Positions 45,411 through 54,755 are shown, numbered from the stretch's first letter. The stretch is 64,000 bases of DNA from JAYQKL01 sp965243245 (GCA_965243245.1 OZ251536.1:1240001-1304000), one strand, 5' to 3'. A program made the numbers and translations. The notes: generated by a model from the letters alone, not told the origin.

Positions 45411-46217
45411 TTAAACGCAATGGTGGCTTAAATCATCAAACTGCGGATGAGTCCCGTTTAACGGATTTGCTGGGTCCCAAGGTAAGCCTATAATTCTGCT
45501 GTGCGCCCTTAGCGCATTGTAAATCAACAATCGCCCGACCAGCGTATCGCCTGCGCCCGTGATTTCTTTGATGATTTCAATAGCTTGCAGACTCCCCATG
45601 ACGCCCGTAAGAGCCCCCAGAATACCGATTTGTGCGCAACTCATATCGCCCACCTCATCAGGTGTCGCCGGCACAAGACTTCGATAACATGGATTGGGTG
45701 TCCCATTCGCCGTTTTTTCATAAGGTTTGAAACAGCTTAATTGTCCCTCAAACTGCCCGACCGCAGCAGATATTAAAGGCTTTTTTGCAAAATAACTCGC
45801 ATCATTAACCAAAAAGCGCGTCTCAAAATTATCGCATCCATCGCCAATCACATCATAAGCCTCAATCAAGCTCATAGCATTGTCACCCTTTAAGCGTGTC
45901 TTATGTTCAATGATGTTGCAATCTGGATTAAGAGCAGATAAATGTTTTGCCGCCCTTTGGGTTTTGCTTTGGCCGATATCATCCATTGTATAAAGAGTTT
46001 GGCGTTGTAGATTAGAAAGGCTGACAATAGCATCATCAACAATGCCGATTGTTCCAACACCGGCCGCCGCTAAATAACTTAACAAGGGTGAGCCTAGCCC
46101 GCCTGCACCGATAACAAGGACTTTCGCGCTAAGCAGCTTTTGTTGACCCGCACCGCCGATTTCTTTCAAGACGATATGACGCGCATAACGTTCAAGCTGG
46201 TTATCGGTAAGCGGCAT
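45411..46217 (-). CDS. moeB: MoeB/ThiF/HesA-family adenylyltransferase
   Basis: A 268-residue E1-like enzyme that adenylates the C-terminus of a small sulfur-carrier protein (MoaD or ThiS type). The nucleotide loop is VIGAGGLGSPLLSYLAAAGVG (about 32-52) with the Arg finger in SNLQRQTLY (about 70), and the GDGCDNFETRFLVNDA segment. Of the four cysteines that bind zinc in E. coli MoeB only one remains: the first pair reads CYRS and the C-terminal pair is absent. Whether it serves molybdopterin or thiamine synthesis cannot be told. Confidence 0.88.
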   Translation of the reverse strand: MPLTDNQLERYARHIVLKEIGGAGQQKLLSAKVLVIGAGGLGSPLLSYLAAAGVGTIGIVDDAIVSLSNLQRQTLYTMDDIGQSKTQRAAKHLSALNPDCNIIEHKTRLKGDNAMSLIEAYDVIGDGCDNFETRFLVNDASYFAKKPLISAAVGQFEGQLSCFKPYEKTANGTPNPCYRSLVPATPDEVGDMSCAQIGILGALTGVMGSLQAIEIIKEITGAGDTLVGRLLIYNALRAHSRIIGLPWDPANPLNGTHPQFDDLSHHCV

Positions 46218-46222
46218 ACGAA

Positions 46223-47167
46223 TTAAAGGTTCTCAAATAAAGCCGTAGAAAGATAGCGTTCTGCAAAACTTGGAATAATGACCACAATTACTTTGCCTTT
46301 CATTTCTTTGCGCCCCCCAACTTCGAGTGCAGCAGCAATCGCCGCACCAGAAGATATACCCCCTGCAATGCCTTCCATTTTTGCCGCGGCGCGTGCCGTG
46401 GAAAAAGCCGTTTCATTGCCAATGGTCACAATCTCGTCAATCAAATCTTCTTCAAGATTACCGGGCTTGAACCCCGCACCAATGCCTTGAATCTTATGCG
46501 CGCCAGCAGAGCCACCAGACAAAACAGAACTATCTTCGGGTTCTACGGCAATCATTTTCACTTCGGGCTTGTATTTTTTAAGCACACTGCCAACGCCCGT
46601 AAATGTGCCCGCCGTGCCAATTCCAGAAATAACCGCATCAACGCTACCGGCTGTATCAATCCAAATTTCTTCGGCGGTTGTTTCTCTGTGAATTTGTGGG
46701 TTAGCGGGATTGTCAAATTGCTGGGGCATGATGGCATTATCCAGACTGGCAAGCAGTTCTTCGGCTCGCGCAATCGCGCCTTTCATGCCTTTTTCTGCTG
46801 GCGTTAGTTCCAGACCAGCACCAAGCAAAGACAGCATTTTGCGCCGCTCCAATGACATGCTTTCGGGCATGCATAAAACCAAACGATAACCCTTCGCCGC
46901 CGCCGCAAACGCTAGCGCAATACCTGTATTGCCAGAGGTCGGCTCGACAATGACAGATTTATCATTCAGCAAACCCTGCTTTTCAAGCGCCTCAATCATC
47001 GCAACACCAATGCGATCCTTAACGCTAGACATAGGGTTAAAAAATTCAAGCTTTAGAAGAATATCAGCCTCTACCCCCGCCTCTTTTGACAAACGCTGTA
47101 AGCGCACCAAAGGCGTATTACCTATGGTTTGAGTGATGTCGTCATAAATTTTGCCCCGTCCAATCAT
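46223..47167 (-). CDS. cysK: Cysteine synthase A (O-acetylserine sulfhydrylase)
   Basis: A 314-residue PLP enzyme that makes cysteine from O-acetylserine and sulfide. The PLP lysine is in [16 protein letters not shown] (Lys about 51), the substrate loop is [12 protein letters not shown] (about 76-87), and the phosphate-binding glycine loop is [12 protein letters not shown] (about 187). It lies between the moeB-like gene and an Rrf2 regulator on the same strand, making a sulfur-metabolism unit. Confidence 0.95.
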   Translation of the reverse strand: MIGRGKIYDDITQTIGNTPLVRLQRLSKEAGVEADILLKLEFFNPMSSVKDRIGVAMIEALEKQGLLNDKSVIVEPTSGNTGIALAFAAAAKGYRLVLCMPESMSLERRKMLSLLGAGLELTPAEKGMKGAIARAEELLASLDNAIMPQQFDNPANPQIHRETTAEEIWIDTAGSVDAVISGIGTAGTFTGVGSVLKKYKPEVKMIAVEPEDSSVLSGGSAGAHKIQGIGAGFKPGNLEEDLIDEIVTIGNETAFSTARAAAKMEGIAGGISSGAAIAAALEVGGRKEMKGKVIVVIIPSFAERYLSTALFENL

Positions 47168-47199
47168 ACTGATAAATTTCTTTCTTGCGCAGGTTGAAA

Positions 47200-47646
47200 T
47201 TATATATGGAAATCCGCATTAACGGTAGATTCTGTTATATCACTATGAACATTCTCACAAATTTGTGCAATAGATGTTTGGTCGAGGCTCTCCATGAGCT
47301 CATTTTGCAAATTAAGGCAAAGAGTATTTGTCAATCCAGCACCGCTCAGACTTTTTTCTGCTTGTATTGCTGGGCACTTATTTTCAAGCGCGGCAATCAC
47401 GCGCACAATCTCGCCAACCGAAATGCGCCGCCTTTCACGCGCTAACCTATAGCCGCCTTTGGGCCCGCGTACCCCGCGCAAAATATTGGCGCGTACAAGT
47501 GCTTGCATTATTTGTTCAAGATAACGTTGCGGGACGCTCTGGCGTGCCGTGATGTCACGCGCCTGAACAGGATCTGGTCTGGCATATAAAGCCACATCCA
47601 TAACAGCTTCCAAAGCGAGTACTTGTTTGCGGGATAATGATAGCAT
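47200..47646 (-). CDS. Rrf2-family transcriptional regulator
   Basis: A 148-residue regulator with an Rrf2 winged helix ([15 protein letters not shown] ... [39 protein letters not shown], about 7-75). The three cysteines that bind an Fe-S cluster in IscR are not in the right spacing, so it is closer to CymR-like members. Directly before cysK, it may control cysteine synthesis. The frame is open into dut, but ATG 47646, four bases after the dut stop, agrees with the family start (MLSLSRKQ). Confidence 0.85.
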   Translation of the reverse strand: MLSLSRKQVLALEAVMDVALYARPDPVQARDITARQSVPQRYLEQIMQALVRANILRGVRGPKGGYRLARERRRISVGEIVRVIAALENKCPAIQAEKSLSGAGLTNTLCLNLQNELMESLDQTSIAQICENVHSDITESTVNADFHI

Positions 47647-47650
47647 GATT

Positions 47651-48124
47651 TTATTGCGTTCCAGTTGAACCAAAACCCCCTGACCCGCGTTTCGTATCAG
47701 ATAAATTATCAACTTTCTTCCATATAGTTTGCGCAATAGGTGCAATGATCATTTGGGCGATGCGTTCACCCCGCTTAATGGTAAAACCTTCAGAACCGTG
47801 ATTAATTAAAATAACTTTCACTTCACCGCGATAATCACTATCAATTGTGCCGGGGCTATTGAGTATAGTCACGCCATGCTTGGCGGCCAGTCCGGAACGC
47901 GGGCGCACTTGTGCCTCATATCCAGACGGCAGAGCCATAGTCAATCCAGTGGCAATCATCGCTATCGCGCCCGGCGCCAGTTGAACGGGTGTGCCGATGT
48001 CAATGGCTGCCAGTAAATCCATACCAGCAGCTTCCTCGCTGGCATAAAAGGGGAGTTCTAAATCTGCGCCATGCGGCAATTGAGTGACGGCAATTTCTAT
48101 TTGTTGAATTGGGCTATGTCCCAT
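47651..48124 (-). CDS. dut: dUTP diphosphatase
   Basis: A 157-residue trimeric dUTPase that hydrolyses dUTP to dUMP. All five motifs are present: [38 protein letters not shown] and [10 protein letters not shown]. Length is standard. It follows coaBC at 27 bases on the same strand. Confidence 0.96.
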   Translation of the reverse strand: MGHSPIQQIEIAVTQLPHGADLELPFYASEEAAGMDLLAAIDIGTPVQLAPGAIAMIATGLTMALPSGYEAQVRPRSGLAAKHGVTILNSPGTIDSDYRGEVKVILINHGSEGFTIKRGERIAQMIIAPIAQTIWKKVDNLSDTKRGSGGFGSTGTQ

Positions 48125-48151
48125 CTGCGCTCCTATTTTGACCGAACTGGA

Positions 48152-49375
48152 TTATGCTATAAAATGCCTCGCAATTTTAGATGCCAGCTTATGGGCGACA
48201 TCTTCTTTGCTCATTTTCCCCCATGCTTCATGGGTTTGGTTGTTGATGATATGCACCGTGTTTTCTGTGCCGCCCATGACGCCATTTTCAGGTGAAACAT
48301 CATTAGCGATAATCCAATCACATCCTTTACGCTCTAGCTTTTCGCGGGCATTTTCAATCACATTATTTGTCTCGGCGGCAAAGCCTACAAGTAGATCGGG
48401 GCGATGTGCGTGGTTTGAAAGATGTTTGAGAATATCCGGATTTTCAATCAATTCAAGAGCAGGCGGGGTGTTGTCAGCCTGCTTCTTGATTTTGGTTGAG
48501 GGGCGTTTCTCGCACCGCCAATCACCAACCGCTGCAGATAAAATAGCAATGGTGCAGGGTAAATTATCTTCGCAAGCGGCCATCATTTCTTGGGCTGTTT
48601 CGACTTGTTCAAGCTTTACATTTACAGGCGGTGCGAGTGCCGTCGGCCCCGAAACAAGAACCGTACGCGCACCAAGCTCTGCAACGGCTTTGGCAATCGC
48701 ATATCCTTGTTTGCCCGAAGAGCGATTAGCAATATAACGCACAGGATCAATCGGTTCATGGGTTGGCCCGGCAGTGATAAGAGCACTTTTGCCTTCAAGG
48801 GGGCGTGCCTCATTGCCTAATTTGGCTATAATGGCACCCACTATGGCATCCACTATGGTTTGGGGCTCGGACATCCGCCCCAAGCCTGTTTCGCCACATG
48901 CCATGTCACCCGTATCTGGCCCGATAATCTTAATCCCGTCTTGCTGGAGAATTTGCAGATTACGTTGTGTCGCTGGATGTAGCCACATACGCACATTCAT
49001 AGCCGGCGCAATCATGACCGGTTTATCCGTCGCTAAAAGTGCCGTGCTGGCAAGATCATTAGCCAGACCTTGCGCCATTTTTGCCATCAAATCTGCCGTA
49101 GCAGGTGCCACAACAATCATATCGGCGGCGCGCGAGAGTTGGATATGACCCATCTCGATCTCATCGGTTAAATCAAATAGACTGTCATATACTTTTTCCC
49201 CCGACACGCTGCCCAATGTGAGAGGTGTCACAAATTGCGCCCCGCCAGAGGTCAACACACACCGAACCTGTGCGCCTGTAGCTTTAAGCTGGCGCACGAG
49301 CTCTGGCGTTTTGTAAGCGGCAATGCCGCCGCCAATAATCAGTAAAACGCGTTTGCCTGTTAAGATATCGAGCAT
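48152..49375 (-). CDS. coaBC: Bifunctional phosphopantothenoylcysteine decarboxylase / phosphopantothenate-cysteine ligase
   Basis: A 407-residue fusion for two steps of coenzyme A synthesis. The flavodoxin-like CoaC part (1-185) has GGIAAYKTPELVRQLK, the catalytic His region (EMGHIQLSRAAD) and MNVRMWLHPATQRN. The CoaB part (190-400) has ITAGPTHEPIDPVRYIANRSSGKQGYAIA and the AAVGDWR and IVANDVSPE-like boxes. A 12-bp duplication at 48831-48854 doubles a VDAIV/GAII segment between the two domains. Confidence 0.95.
   Translation of the reverse strand: MLDILTGKRVLLIIGGGIAAYKTPELVRQLKATGAQVRCVLTSGGAQFVTPLTLGSVSGEKVYDSLFDLTDEIEMGHIQLSRAADMIVVAPATADLMAKMAQGLANDLASTALLATDKPVMIAPAMNVRMWLHPATQRNLQILQQDGIKIIGPDTGDMACGETGLGRMSEPQTIVDAIVGAIIAKLGNEARPLEGKSALITAGPTHEPIDPVRYIANRSSGKQGYAIAKAVAELGARTVLVSGPTALAPPVNVKLEQVETAQEMMAACEDNLPCTIAILSAAVGDWRCEKRPSTKIKKQADNTPPALELIENPDILKHLSNHAHRPDLLVGFAAETNNVIENAREKLERKGCDWIIANDVSPENGVMGGTENTVHIINNQTHEAWGKMSKEDVAHKLASKIARHFIA
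48831..48854 (-). repeat. 12-bp tandem duplication in coaBC
   Basis: ATGGCACCCACT is followed by ATGGCATCCACT on the + strand. It lies in the linker between the decarboxylase and ligase domains and keeps the frame. Confidence 0.7.
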
Positions 49376-49456
49376 TCTGGTTGCCTTTAAAAAAACCGAT
49401 AATGCTGATATAGCATGATAGCAAATTTAATTTACAATTATTTTTTGTAGTACAAA

Positions 49457-51004
49457 TTAAAAAATAAGTGCCGCCACAGCGACGCCTGCGGTTATACCAA
49501 GAGCTAACCATAGCGTTTTTTGGCTTTTTTGATTAGCCATCATATCAGGATGTAGTCGCAACCCTTCTTTGGTTAAAATGCTGTTCAGCGCGCGCATATT
49601 ATTTTCTACCAGCGTGAGCATCTGAGGGAGTTTGGATAATTGCTTAGCTATATTTCTCAATCCGCCAGTCGTATCTTTCAATATTGCTTCGGGCCCAAAT
49701 TCGGTTTTTAGCCATGTACTGATAATCGGTTCACAAATGGTCCAAATATTTAACTTTGGATCCAGTGAACGCGCAACGCCTTCTGCAACAATCATGGTTT
49801 TTTGCAACAATAATAATTGCGGCTGTGTTTCCATGTCGAACTTGTCTGTGATCTCAAATAACTGGGTGAGCAAACGCGCCATGGATATGGTATTGGCTGC
49901 TTGCCCGCTTATCGGCTCGCCAATGGAGCGCAAGGCCTGGGCAAAGGCGTTCATGTTTTGGGTGTTTTTGACATAGCCCGCTTCAAAATGCACTTCGGCA
50001 ATTCTGTTGTAATCGCGGGTGATGAAGCCATAAAGAATCTCGGCCAAAAATCGCCGACTATCTGCGTCCAGCCGCCCCATAATGCCAAGGTCAATGCCAA
50101 TCAGATTACCCTTCGCATCGGCCATCAGATTACCTTGATGCATATCACCGTGAAAGAACCCATCTCGAATGGCATGGGTTAAAAAAGATTGTAACAAGCG
50201 CACACTAAGCTCGGGCAGATTATGTCCTGCTTTTTTCAATCCATCAATGTCAGATAGCCTTATCCCATCGATCCATTTCATGGTCAATATACGCCGCCCC
50301 GTGCCCGCCCAAATGACCTCTGGCACGCTAAAGTGCTCATCATTTTTGATATTGTCGCCCATCTGCGATAAAGCGGCGGCTTCAAGCCGAAAATCCAGCT
50401 CCAATGCGACACTGTCGGCCAAAGTCTGGACGCTCGCAACAGGTTTAATTCGCCGCGCAACGGGAATAAATTTTTCAGCCAATCGCGCTATAAAAAAGAA
50501 ACTACGCAATTCAGCCGCTAATTTCTTTTCAATCCCAGGACGGAGCAATTTTACCGCAACTTGTGTGCCGTCCTTTAAACGTGCCTTATGAACTTGTGCC
50601 ACCGAGGCGGCGGCAATTGCGGGTCCGAAACTGGCAAATAATTCATCTTTGGGGACATCCAGCTGGTCTTTTAATAAGGCATCGACTTTTTGGTCATCAA
50701 AAGGCGGCAATTGGTCTTGCAGATAATGCAGATCTTGCGATAGCTCAATGCCGATAATATCGGGTCGCGTGGCAAGAGATTGACCAAGTTTAATATAGCT
50801 TGGACCAAGGGCTTGTAAGCGTTTGGACATGGCTGTCCTGCGTTGCTTGCGGTTTTGGGTGTCAAAATTGGGAACACCAATAGTTATGAAAAATCGCCCT
50901 AAGCGAACCAGTCGGGGCGCGTGGGTTTTAAAATCGGGCGGCAACAGACTCTCTTGAGCCAGAAGAAGTCTAATAAAGCTAAATAATTTAAGATAGCGCA
51001 TCAT
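49457..51004 (-). CDS. ubiB: Ubiquinone biosynthesis regulatory kinase-like protein UbiB
   Basis: A 515-residue ABC1/COQ8-type protein-kinase-like ATPase required for ubiquinone synthesis. The family's KxGQ motif is in YIKLGQSLATRPDIIG (about 90), the Ala-rich loop in AAASVAQVHKARLKDGTQVAVKLLRPG (about 132-158), and the catalytic segment is HGDMHQGNLM (about 292). A hydrophobic C-terminus (LWLALGITAGVAVAALIF) anchors it in the inner membrane. It follows ubiE by 6 bases. Confidence 0.95.
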   Translation of the reverse strand: MMRYLKLFSFIRLLLAQESLLPPDFKTHAPRLVRLGRFFITIGVPNFDTQNRKQRRTAMSKRLQALGPSYIKLGQSLATRPDIIGIELSQDLHYLQDQLPPFDDQKVDALLKDQLDVPKDELFASFGPAIAAASVAQVHKARLKDGTQVAVKLLRPGIEKKLAAELRSFFFIARLAEKFIPVARRIKPVASVQTLADSVALELDFRLEAAALSQMGDNIKNDEHFSVPEVIWAGTGRRILTMKWIDGIRLSDIDGLKKAGHNLPELSVRLLQSFLTHAIRDGFFHGDMHQGNLMADAKGNLIGIDLGIMGRLDADSRRFLAEILYGFITRDYNRIAEVHFEAGYVKNTQNMNAFAQALRSIGEPISGQAANTISMARLLTQLFEITDKFDMETQPQLLLLQKTMIVAEGVARSLDPKLNIWTICEPIISTWLKTEFGPEAILKDTTGGLRNIAKQLSKLPQMLTLVENNMRALNSILTKEGLRLHPDMMANQKSQKTLWLALGITAGVAVAALIF

Positions 51005-51010
51005 TCGGGC

Positions 51011-51775
51011 TTATACTTTCCAGCCGCTATGGAGCGCCGCGATACCACCGCTTAAGTGTTCAAAGCGGGGGCGTGAGAAATTAGCTTGGCGGATTTTTTC
51101 AGCAAAATCATCGGCACCAGGAAATTGGCGAATGCTCTCTACCAAATAAGTGTAAGGCGCATCATCACCCGCAATTAATTTACCAATACGCGGAATGATA
51201 TAAAATGACCATTTATCATAAAGCCTATCAAGACCAGCTATATTGACGTGACTGAATTCAAGGCATAAAAACCGCCCGCCCGGTTTCAACACGCGAAACG
51301 CTTCTGATAATGCCTTGTCCATATGGGTCACATTGCGCATACCAAAGGCAATCGTATAACCGTCAAAATGATTATCTGGAAAAGGCAAGCTTTCTGCATT
51401 GCCTGTAATGAAGTCAATTTTTTGTGCAAGCCCTTTTTTTTCTGCTCGAAGCTGTCCCACGCGAAGCATTGCTTCATTAATATCAAGGCACTGAGCCTCA
51501 AAACCACGCCCCGCTTGGGCTGCGGCGCAAAAGGCAATATCGCCCGTGCCGCCCGCAACATCAAGCAAACGATAAGGCTTATCAGTACATGGCAAACAAA
51601 GTGCCGACACTGTATGTGCTTTCCAAACACGGTGCAAACCAGCCGACATCAAATCATTCATGACATCATATTTATCTGCAATCATGTCAAAAACGTCTCG
51701 TACCAGCCCTTGCTTATCCTCAACTGGAACATCTTGAAATCCAAAGGAAGTCGTTTTTTGCGGTTTTTTCATCAT
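51011..51775 (-). CDS. ubiE: Ubiquinone/menaquinone biosynthesis C-methyltransferase
   Basis: A 254-residue SAM-dependent methyltransferase that C-methylates the benzoquinol ring in ubiquinone synthesis. [25 protein letters not shown] (about 28-52), [13 protein letters not shown] (SAM loop, about 71) and the [25 protein letters not shown] box are characteristic. It starts the ubiE-ubiB-coaBC-dut gene run and is divergent to mutM. Confidence 0.96.
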   Translation of the reverse strand: MMKKPQKTTSFGFQDVPVEDKQGLVRDVFDMIADKYDVMNDLMSAGLHRVWKAHTVSALCLPCTDKPYRLLDVAGGTGDIAFCAAAQAGRGFEAQCLDINEAMLRVGQLRAEKKGLAQKIDFITGNAESLPFPDNHFDGYTIAFGMRNVTHMDKALSEAFRVLKPGGRFLCLEFSHVNIAGLDRLYDKWSFYIIPRIGKLIAGDDAPYTYLVESIRQFPGADDFAEKIRQANFSRPRFEHLSGGIAALHSGWKV

Positions 51776-51936
51776 CTTAACTTAATGTTTTATTCGGCTA
51801 CACCATAGCGGATAGATGTACATTCGGCTAGATATTGTCGCAAGGCATTTTGCTTATGTTAATCCACCACCCTAAATTATATTGCTTAACTATATTGTTT
51901 AGGTGTTTAGCATAATAAAATAGCGTATATATAAGT

Positions 51937-52767
51937 ATGCCTGAATTACCCGAAGTCGAAACTGTTTGTCGAGGGCTTCAACCTTATGTTGAGGGGCGCA
52001 AGATTGTGCTTGTGGATTTACGCCGTAAGAATTTGCGATTTGCGTTTCCGCAAGGTTTCGCCGAAAAAATACAAGGGGCGCGGGTGGATAAAATCACCCG
52101 CCGCGCCAAATTTATTCTAAAACATCTGGATAATGATCTTGTTTGGATGACGCATCTTGGCATGACAGGGCGTTATCAAGTTGAAGCGGGGCAACCAGCG
52201 AGTGCGGGCAAGCATGCACATGTTTTGGTGCGTTTTGAGAATAATTTAGAGCTTCTTTATACAGACCCACGCCGGTTTGGATATATGGATCTTTTATCTG
52301 CGCCAACGCTCTGGGAGAATAAGCATTTTGTGCATTTGGGGCCAGAGCCCTTATCTAATAGTTGGGGGTGGGAGGAGCTTTATTCTGTGCTTTGCGCGCG
52401 CAACACACCGATAAAAAATGCCTTACTTGACCAGAGTGTTGTTTCTGGCTTGGGCAATATTTATGTTTGTGAAGCCTTGTATCGTGCCGGTATCTCGCCG
52501 CGCCGCAAAGCTAAAAACCTTGGGCCCAAACGCCTTATGAAGCTTGTGCCTCATATCCGCGATGTGTTGCAAGAAGCCATTGCTGCGGGCGGCTCGAGCT
52601 TGCGCGACTTTGCTGGCGCTGAGGGGCGGGCGGGGTATTTCCAGCACGCATTTCAGGTCTATGACCGCGAAGGCAAAGCTTGTTCAGACCAGCACTGCAA
52701 GGCTAAAATAAAGCGTATTATTCAGTCGGGGCGGTCTTCTTTTTTCTGCCCAAAGTGTCAAAATTAA
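51937..52767 (+). CDS. mutM: Formamidopyrimidine-DNA glycosylase (Fpg)
   Basis: A 276-residue glycosylase/AP lyase that removes 8-oxoguanine and ring-opened purines. The catalytic N-terminus PELPEVETVCRGL is exact; the helix-two-turn-helix is near NPIKNALLDQSVVSGLGNIYVCEALYRAG-type sequence (about 155-185), and the C-terminal zinc finger has CSDQHC and CPKC (about 248-274). The 161-base gap before it is AT-rich with a CCTAAA...TTTAGG inverted repeat. Confidence 0.96.
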   Translation: MPELPEVETVCRGLQPYVEGRKIVLVDLRRKNLRFAFPQGFAEKIQGARVDKITRRAKFILKHLDNDLVWMTHLGMTGRYQVEAGQPASAGKHAHVLVRFENNLELLYTDPRRFGYMDLLSAPTLWENKHFVHLGPEPLSNSWGWEELYSVLCARNTPIKNALLDQSVVSGLGNIYVCEALYRAGISPRRKAKNLGPKRLMKLVPHIRDVLQEAIAAGGSSLRDFAGAEGRAGYFQHAFQVYDREGKACSDQHCKAKIKRIIQSGRSSFFCPKCQN

Positions 52768-52786
52768 GCGGAGATTAACGAGAGCA

Positions 52787-53161
52787 ATGAAGCGTATTTT
52801 AAGTAAACTCAGCCCGTATCTTGTGGGGCTTATCTGCGGCTTTGTGAGTGTGGTCTCTCAGGCTACTTTTTTGACCGCTATTCCTGAAATTCCGCTCGCC
52901 CCCGGCTTGCAAGAGAATGTTGATGATACGCTGATTTTTGATAAAGCCGAGGGACGCATCATTGCCACCGAAGCTTTATCAGCTCGCGCTACTGAGGAAA
53001 TCTTGACATTTTACCGCACTGTTTTGCCTAATCTTGGCTGGGCGCCTTCTAGCAAGGGATGGGTAAAACCAAATGAGCTTAAATTTCAACGCGCCGGAGA
53101 AGTCCTGATTATTCGTGTTGAAGGCGGGGTCGTGTTTTTCAAACTACGCCCTGAAGCATGA
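52787..53161 (+). CDS. Small exported protein of unknown function
   Basis: A 124-residue protein with a signal peptide or N-terminal anchor (about 8-27, LSPYLVGLICGFVSVVSQA). The mature part has the pattern LAPGLQE...LIFDKAEGRIIATEALS ... ILTFYRTVLPNLGWAP ... FQRAGEVLIIRVEGGVVFFKLRPE, which I know from a small alphaproteobacterial family beside mutM and rpsT. Function unknown; a periplasmic role is inferred. A 19-base gap separates it from mutM. Confidence 0.75.
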   Translation: MKRILSKLSPYLVGLICGFVSVVSQATFLTAIPEIPLAPGLQENVDDTLIFDKAEGRIIATEALSARATEEILTFYRTVLPNLGWAPSSKGWVKPNELKFQRAGEVLIIRVEGGVVFFKLRPEA

Positions 53162-53203
53162 AGTCAGGGTTTGCTTTATCCTTATCCGTCATTATTTCAG
53201 ATA

Positions 53204-53232
53204 TTGACGAAATCCGTGATTGCGCTTATAAC
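53204..53232 (+). promoter_or_regulatory. Promoter of rpsT
   Basis: TTGACG at 53204-53209, 17 bases, then TATAAC at 53227-53232, about 70 bases before the rpsT start. It is one of the closest matches to the sigma70 consensus in the window. Confidence 0.65.
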
Positions 53233-53260
53233 CGCGCCAATAAGGGCATTGGCCCAAAAA

Positions 53261-53293
53261 ACCGAGACCAAAGAAAACCGAGATCAAAGGAAA
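53261..53293 (+). repeat. 16/17-bp tandem duplication forming the rpsT ribosome site
   Basis: ACCGAGACCAAAGAAA is followed by ACCGAGATCAAAGGAAA. The second copy's AAAGG is the likely ribosome-binding sequence of rpsT; the first copy has AAAGA at that place. Confidence 0.8.
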
Positions 53294-53299
53294 CAGATT

Positions 53300-53563
53300 A
53301 TGGCGAATACGAAGTCAGCTAAAAAAATGATTCGTAAAATTGAGCGCCGAACAACCGCTAACAAAGCGCGGCGCACCAATATGCGAACCCACATACGCAA
53401 AGTAGAAGAGGCAATCGCCGCTGGAGATAAAACCCAAGCCATTGCAACTTTACGCCAAGCGGAACCGAAAATCGTCCGCAGTGCGCAAAAAGGCATCTTA
53501 CATAAGCGCACCGCCGCTCGAAAAATATCTCGCCTGACAAAACGCGTAAATTCTATCGCCTAA
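53300..53563 (+). CDS. rpsT: 30S ribosomal protein S20
   Basis: An 87-residue S20, a 16S rRNA-binding protein of the 30S subunit. [30 protein letters not shown] at the start and [18 protein letters not shown] at the end are typical. The frame is open far upstream, but the ATG at 53300 begins the conserved MANTKSA sequence. Confidence 0.96.
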   Translation: MANTKSAKKMIRKIERRTTANKARRTNMRTHIRKVEEAIAAGDKTQAIATLRQAEPKIVRSAQKGILHKRTAARKISRLTKRVNSIA

Positions 53564-53995
53564 CAGATGAACACAGCAAAATAATGCCGTTCTATAAAGG
53601 CAAAATACAAAAAACCGTATCTTATTTGCAAGTGCGGGTTGCTTATTTCGCTGATTCTGTGAGAAAAAGCTAACAGACTCAAAAAAAATTAAAAAAAAGT
53701 GAAAATTCTGTTTTGTTCCCATTGCGTCCAAACAGTTCACTCGCTAATGTAGCTAAACTTGCGGTGTAAAAAAAACACTTGAGACGAATCATTTTGTGAA
53801 GGAGACTCTTAAAAATCAGTTAAAAATCAATTGGTTATAAAATTTATGAGTGTTCTCAAAAATGGGTCAACACGCGCAAATTTCTTCCAAATAATTTGTA
53901 TTTTAGGTACTGAATTTTAAGTTAAGTCATTCTTCTAAAAAGCATTTCATCTGTTTCAATTACGCTTCAATACCTTGAGATAAGAGTGCTTTTTA
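53564..53995. other. Noncoding region after rpsT
   Basis: AT-rich DNA with no open frame that I trust. It holds an 11-bp duplication of TTAAAAATCA(G/A) at 53809-53830 and A-rich runs near 53690. I found no DnaA box close to TTATCCACA and no clear terminator. Confidence 0.5.
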
Positions 53996-54048
53996 CAAGT
54001 GAGCTACCTTTCACTTGATTAAGGCATGAGCGTGCCACCATCTTGGTG
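53996..54048 (+). ncRNA. Run of three hairpins upstream of the rhodanese gene
   Basis: CAAGTGA/TCACTTG (53996-54002 with 54011-54017; perfect 7 bp, loop 8), GGCAT/GTGCC (54023-54027 with 54032-54036; loop 4, one G-U pair) and ACCA/TGGT (54037-54040 with 54044-54047; loop 3) stack closely, 96 bases before the gene. This could be a structured mRNA leader or a small RNA. I could not match it to 6S, SRP, tmRNA, RNase P RNA or a known riboswitch. Confidence 0.35.
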
Positions 54049-54143
54049 ATGATAGTTGGTTTCGCACGATAGGCTTTTGCGGCTCAAGGGTTAGATTTAT
54101 TGCAACTCAAATTGGTGTTGCTATTTGAACTGGGGTTTAAAAA

Positions 54144-54683
54144 ATGACATCTGTTAATCAAAGTGCTGTGTCTCAAGCTAGTTTACAGTCCAAGAAAATT
54201 CAGATTATCAGTCAATCTAATCAAGGTTATAGCGGGCAAGGTTATAGCGGGCAAGGTTATAGCGGGCAAGGTTATAGCGGGGATGTGACGCCGCTAACGG
54301 CGTGGGAATCTTTACAAAATATTTCAAACGCCGCACTTGTCGATGTGCGCACCCAAGCGGAGTGGGTTTTTGTTGGCACACCAGAGCTGACCTCGCTTGG
54401 CAAAGAGCTTATTACGATTGAGCTTCAGCATTATCCAGAGATGGAATTTAATAAAAACTTTGCGCAGAGTCTGAAAAAATCTATGGCGGCTAAACAAGCA
54501 CCATTATTTTTTCTTTGTAGGTCAGGCATGCGCTCGCGTAATGCCGCAATCATGGCTAAACAGATAGGGTATGAAAATACCTATAATATTGATGGTGGCT
54601 TTGAAGGCGAGCACAATAATAATCGCCAGCGCGGGGCGGTGAATGGGTGGAAATCAGCTGGGTTACCTTGGCGACAGGGATAA
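54144..54683 (+). CDS. Rhodanese-like domain protein with repeat-bearing N-terminus
   Basis: A 179-residue protein. Residues about 55-175 are a single rhodanese (sulfurtransferase-type) domain with ALVDVRTQAEWVFVGTP, the active-site loop CRSGMRSRNAA (Cys about 131) and the closing NIDGGFEGEH and GWKSAGLPWRQ. It can carry a persulfide; its partner is unknown. Residues 27-46 are four GYSGQ-type pentapeptides from a 15-bp tandem array. It precedes dnaA. Confidence 0.88.
   Translation: MTSVNQSAVSQASLQSKKIQIISQSNQGYSGQGYSGQGYSGQGYSGDVTPLTAWESLQNISNAALVDVRTQAEWVFVGTPELTSLGKELITIELQHYPEMEFNKNFAQSLKKSMAAKQAPLFFLCRSGMRSRNAAIMAKQIGYENTYNIDGGFEGEHNNNRQRGAVNGWKSAGLPWRQG
54222..54281 (+). repeat. 15-bp tandem repeat, four identical copies, in the rhodanese gene
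   Basis: CAAGGTTATAGCGGG repeated four times without a mismatch encodes QGYSG four times, ahead of the rhodanese domain. Confidence 0.95.
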
Positions 54684-54697
54684 AATCAGTTTTTTAC

Positions 54698-54723
54698 AAC
54701 TCTTTTTTGTAACTCTTTTTTGT
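54698..54723 (+). repeat. 13-bp tandem duplication after the rhodanese gene
   Basis: AACTCTTTTTTGT twice, head to tail, in noncoding DNA. Each unit has a T6 run; it could help terminate transcription but has no GC-rich stem in front. Confidence 0.85.
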
Positions 54724-54755
54724 AATGTGTAGGGGCAATTAAAAAATATTAAGCC

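Noticed and set aside
53996..54120. 6S RNA, SRP RNA or tmRNA in the gap before the rhodanese gene
   Set aside because: None of their conserved segments is present and the stems are too short and separate.
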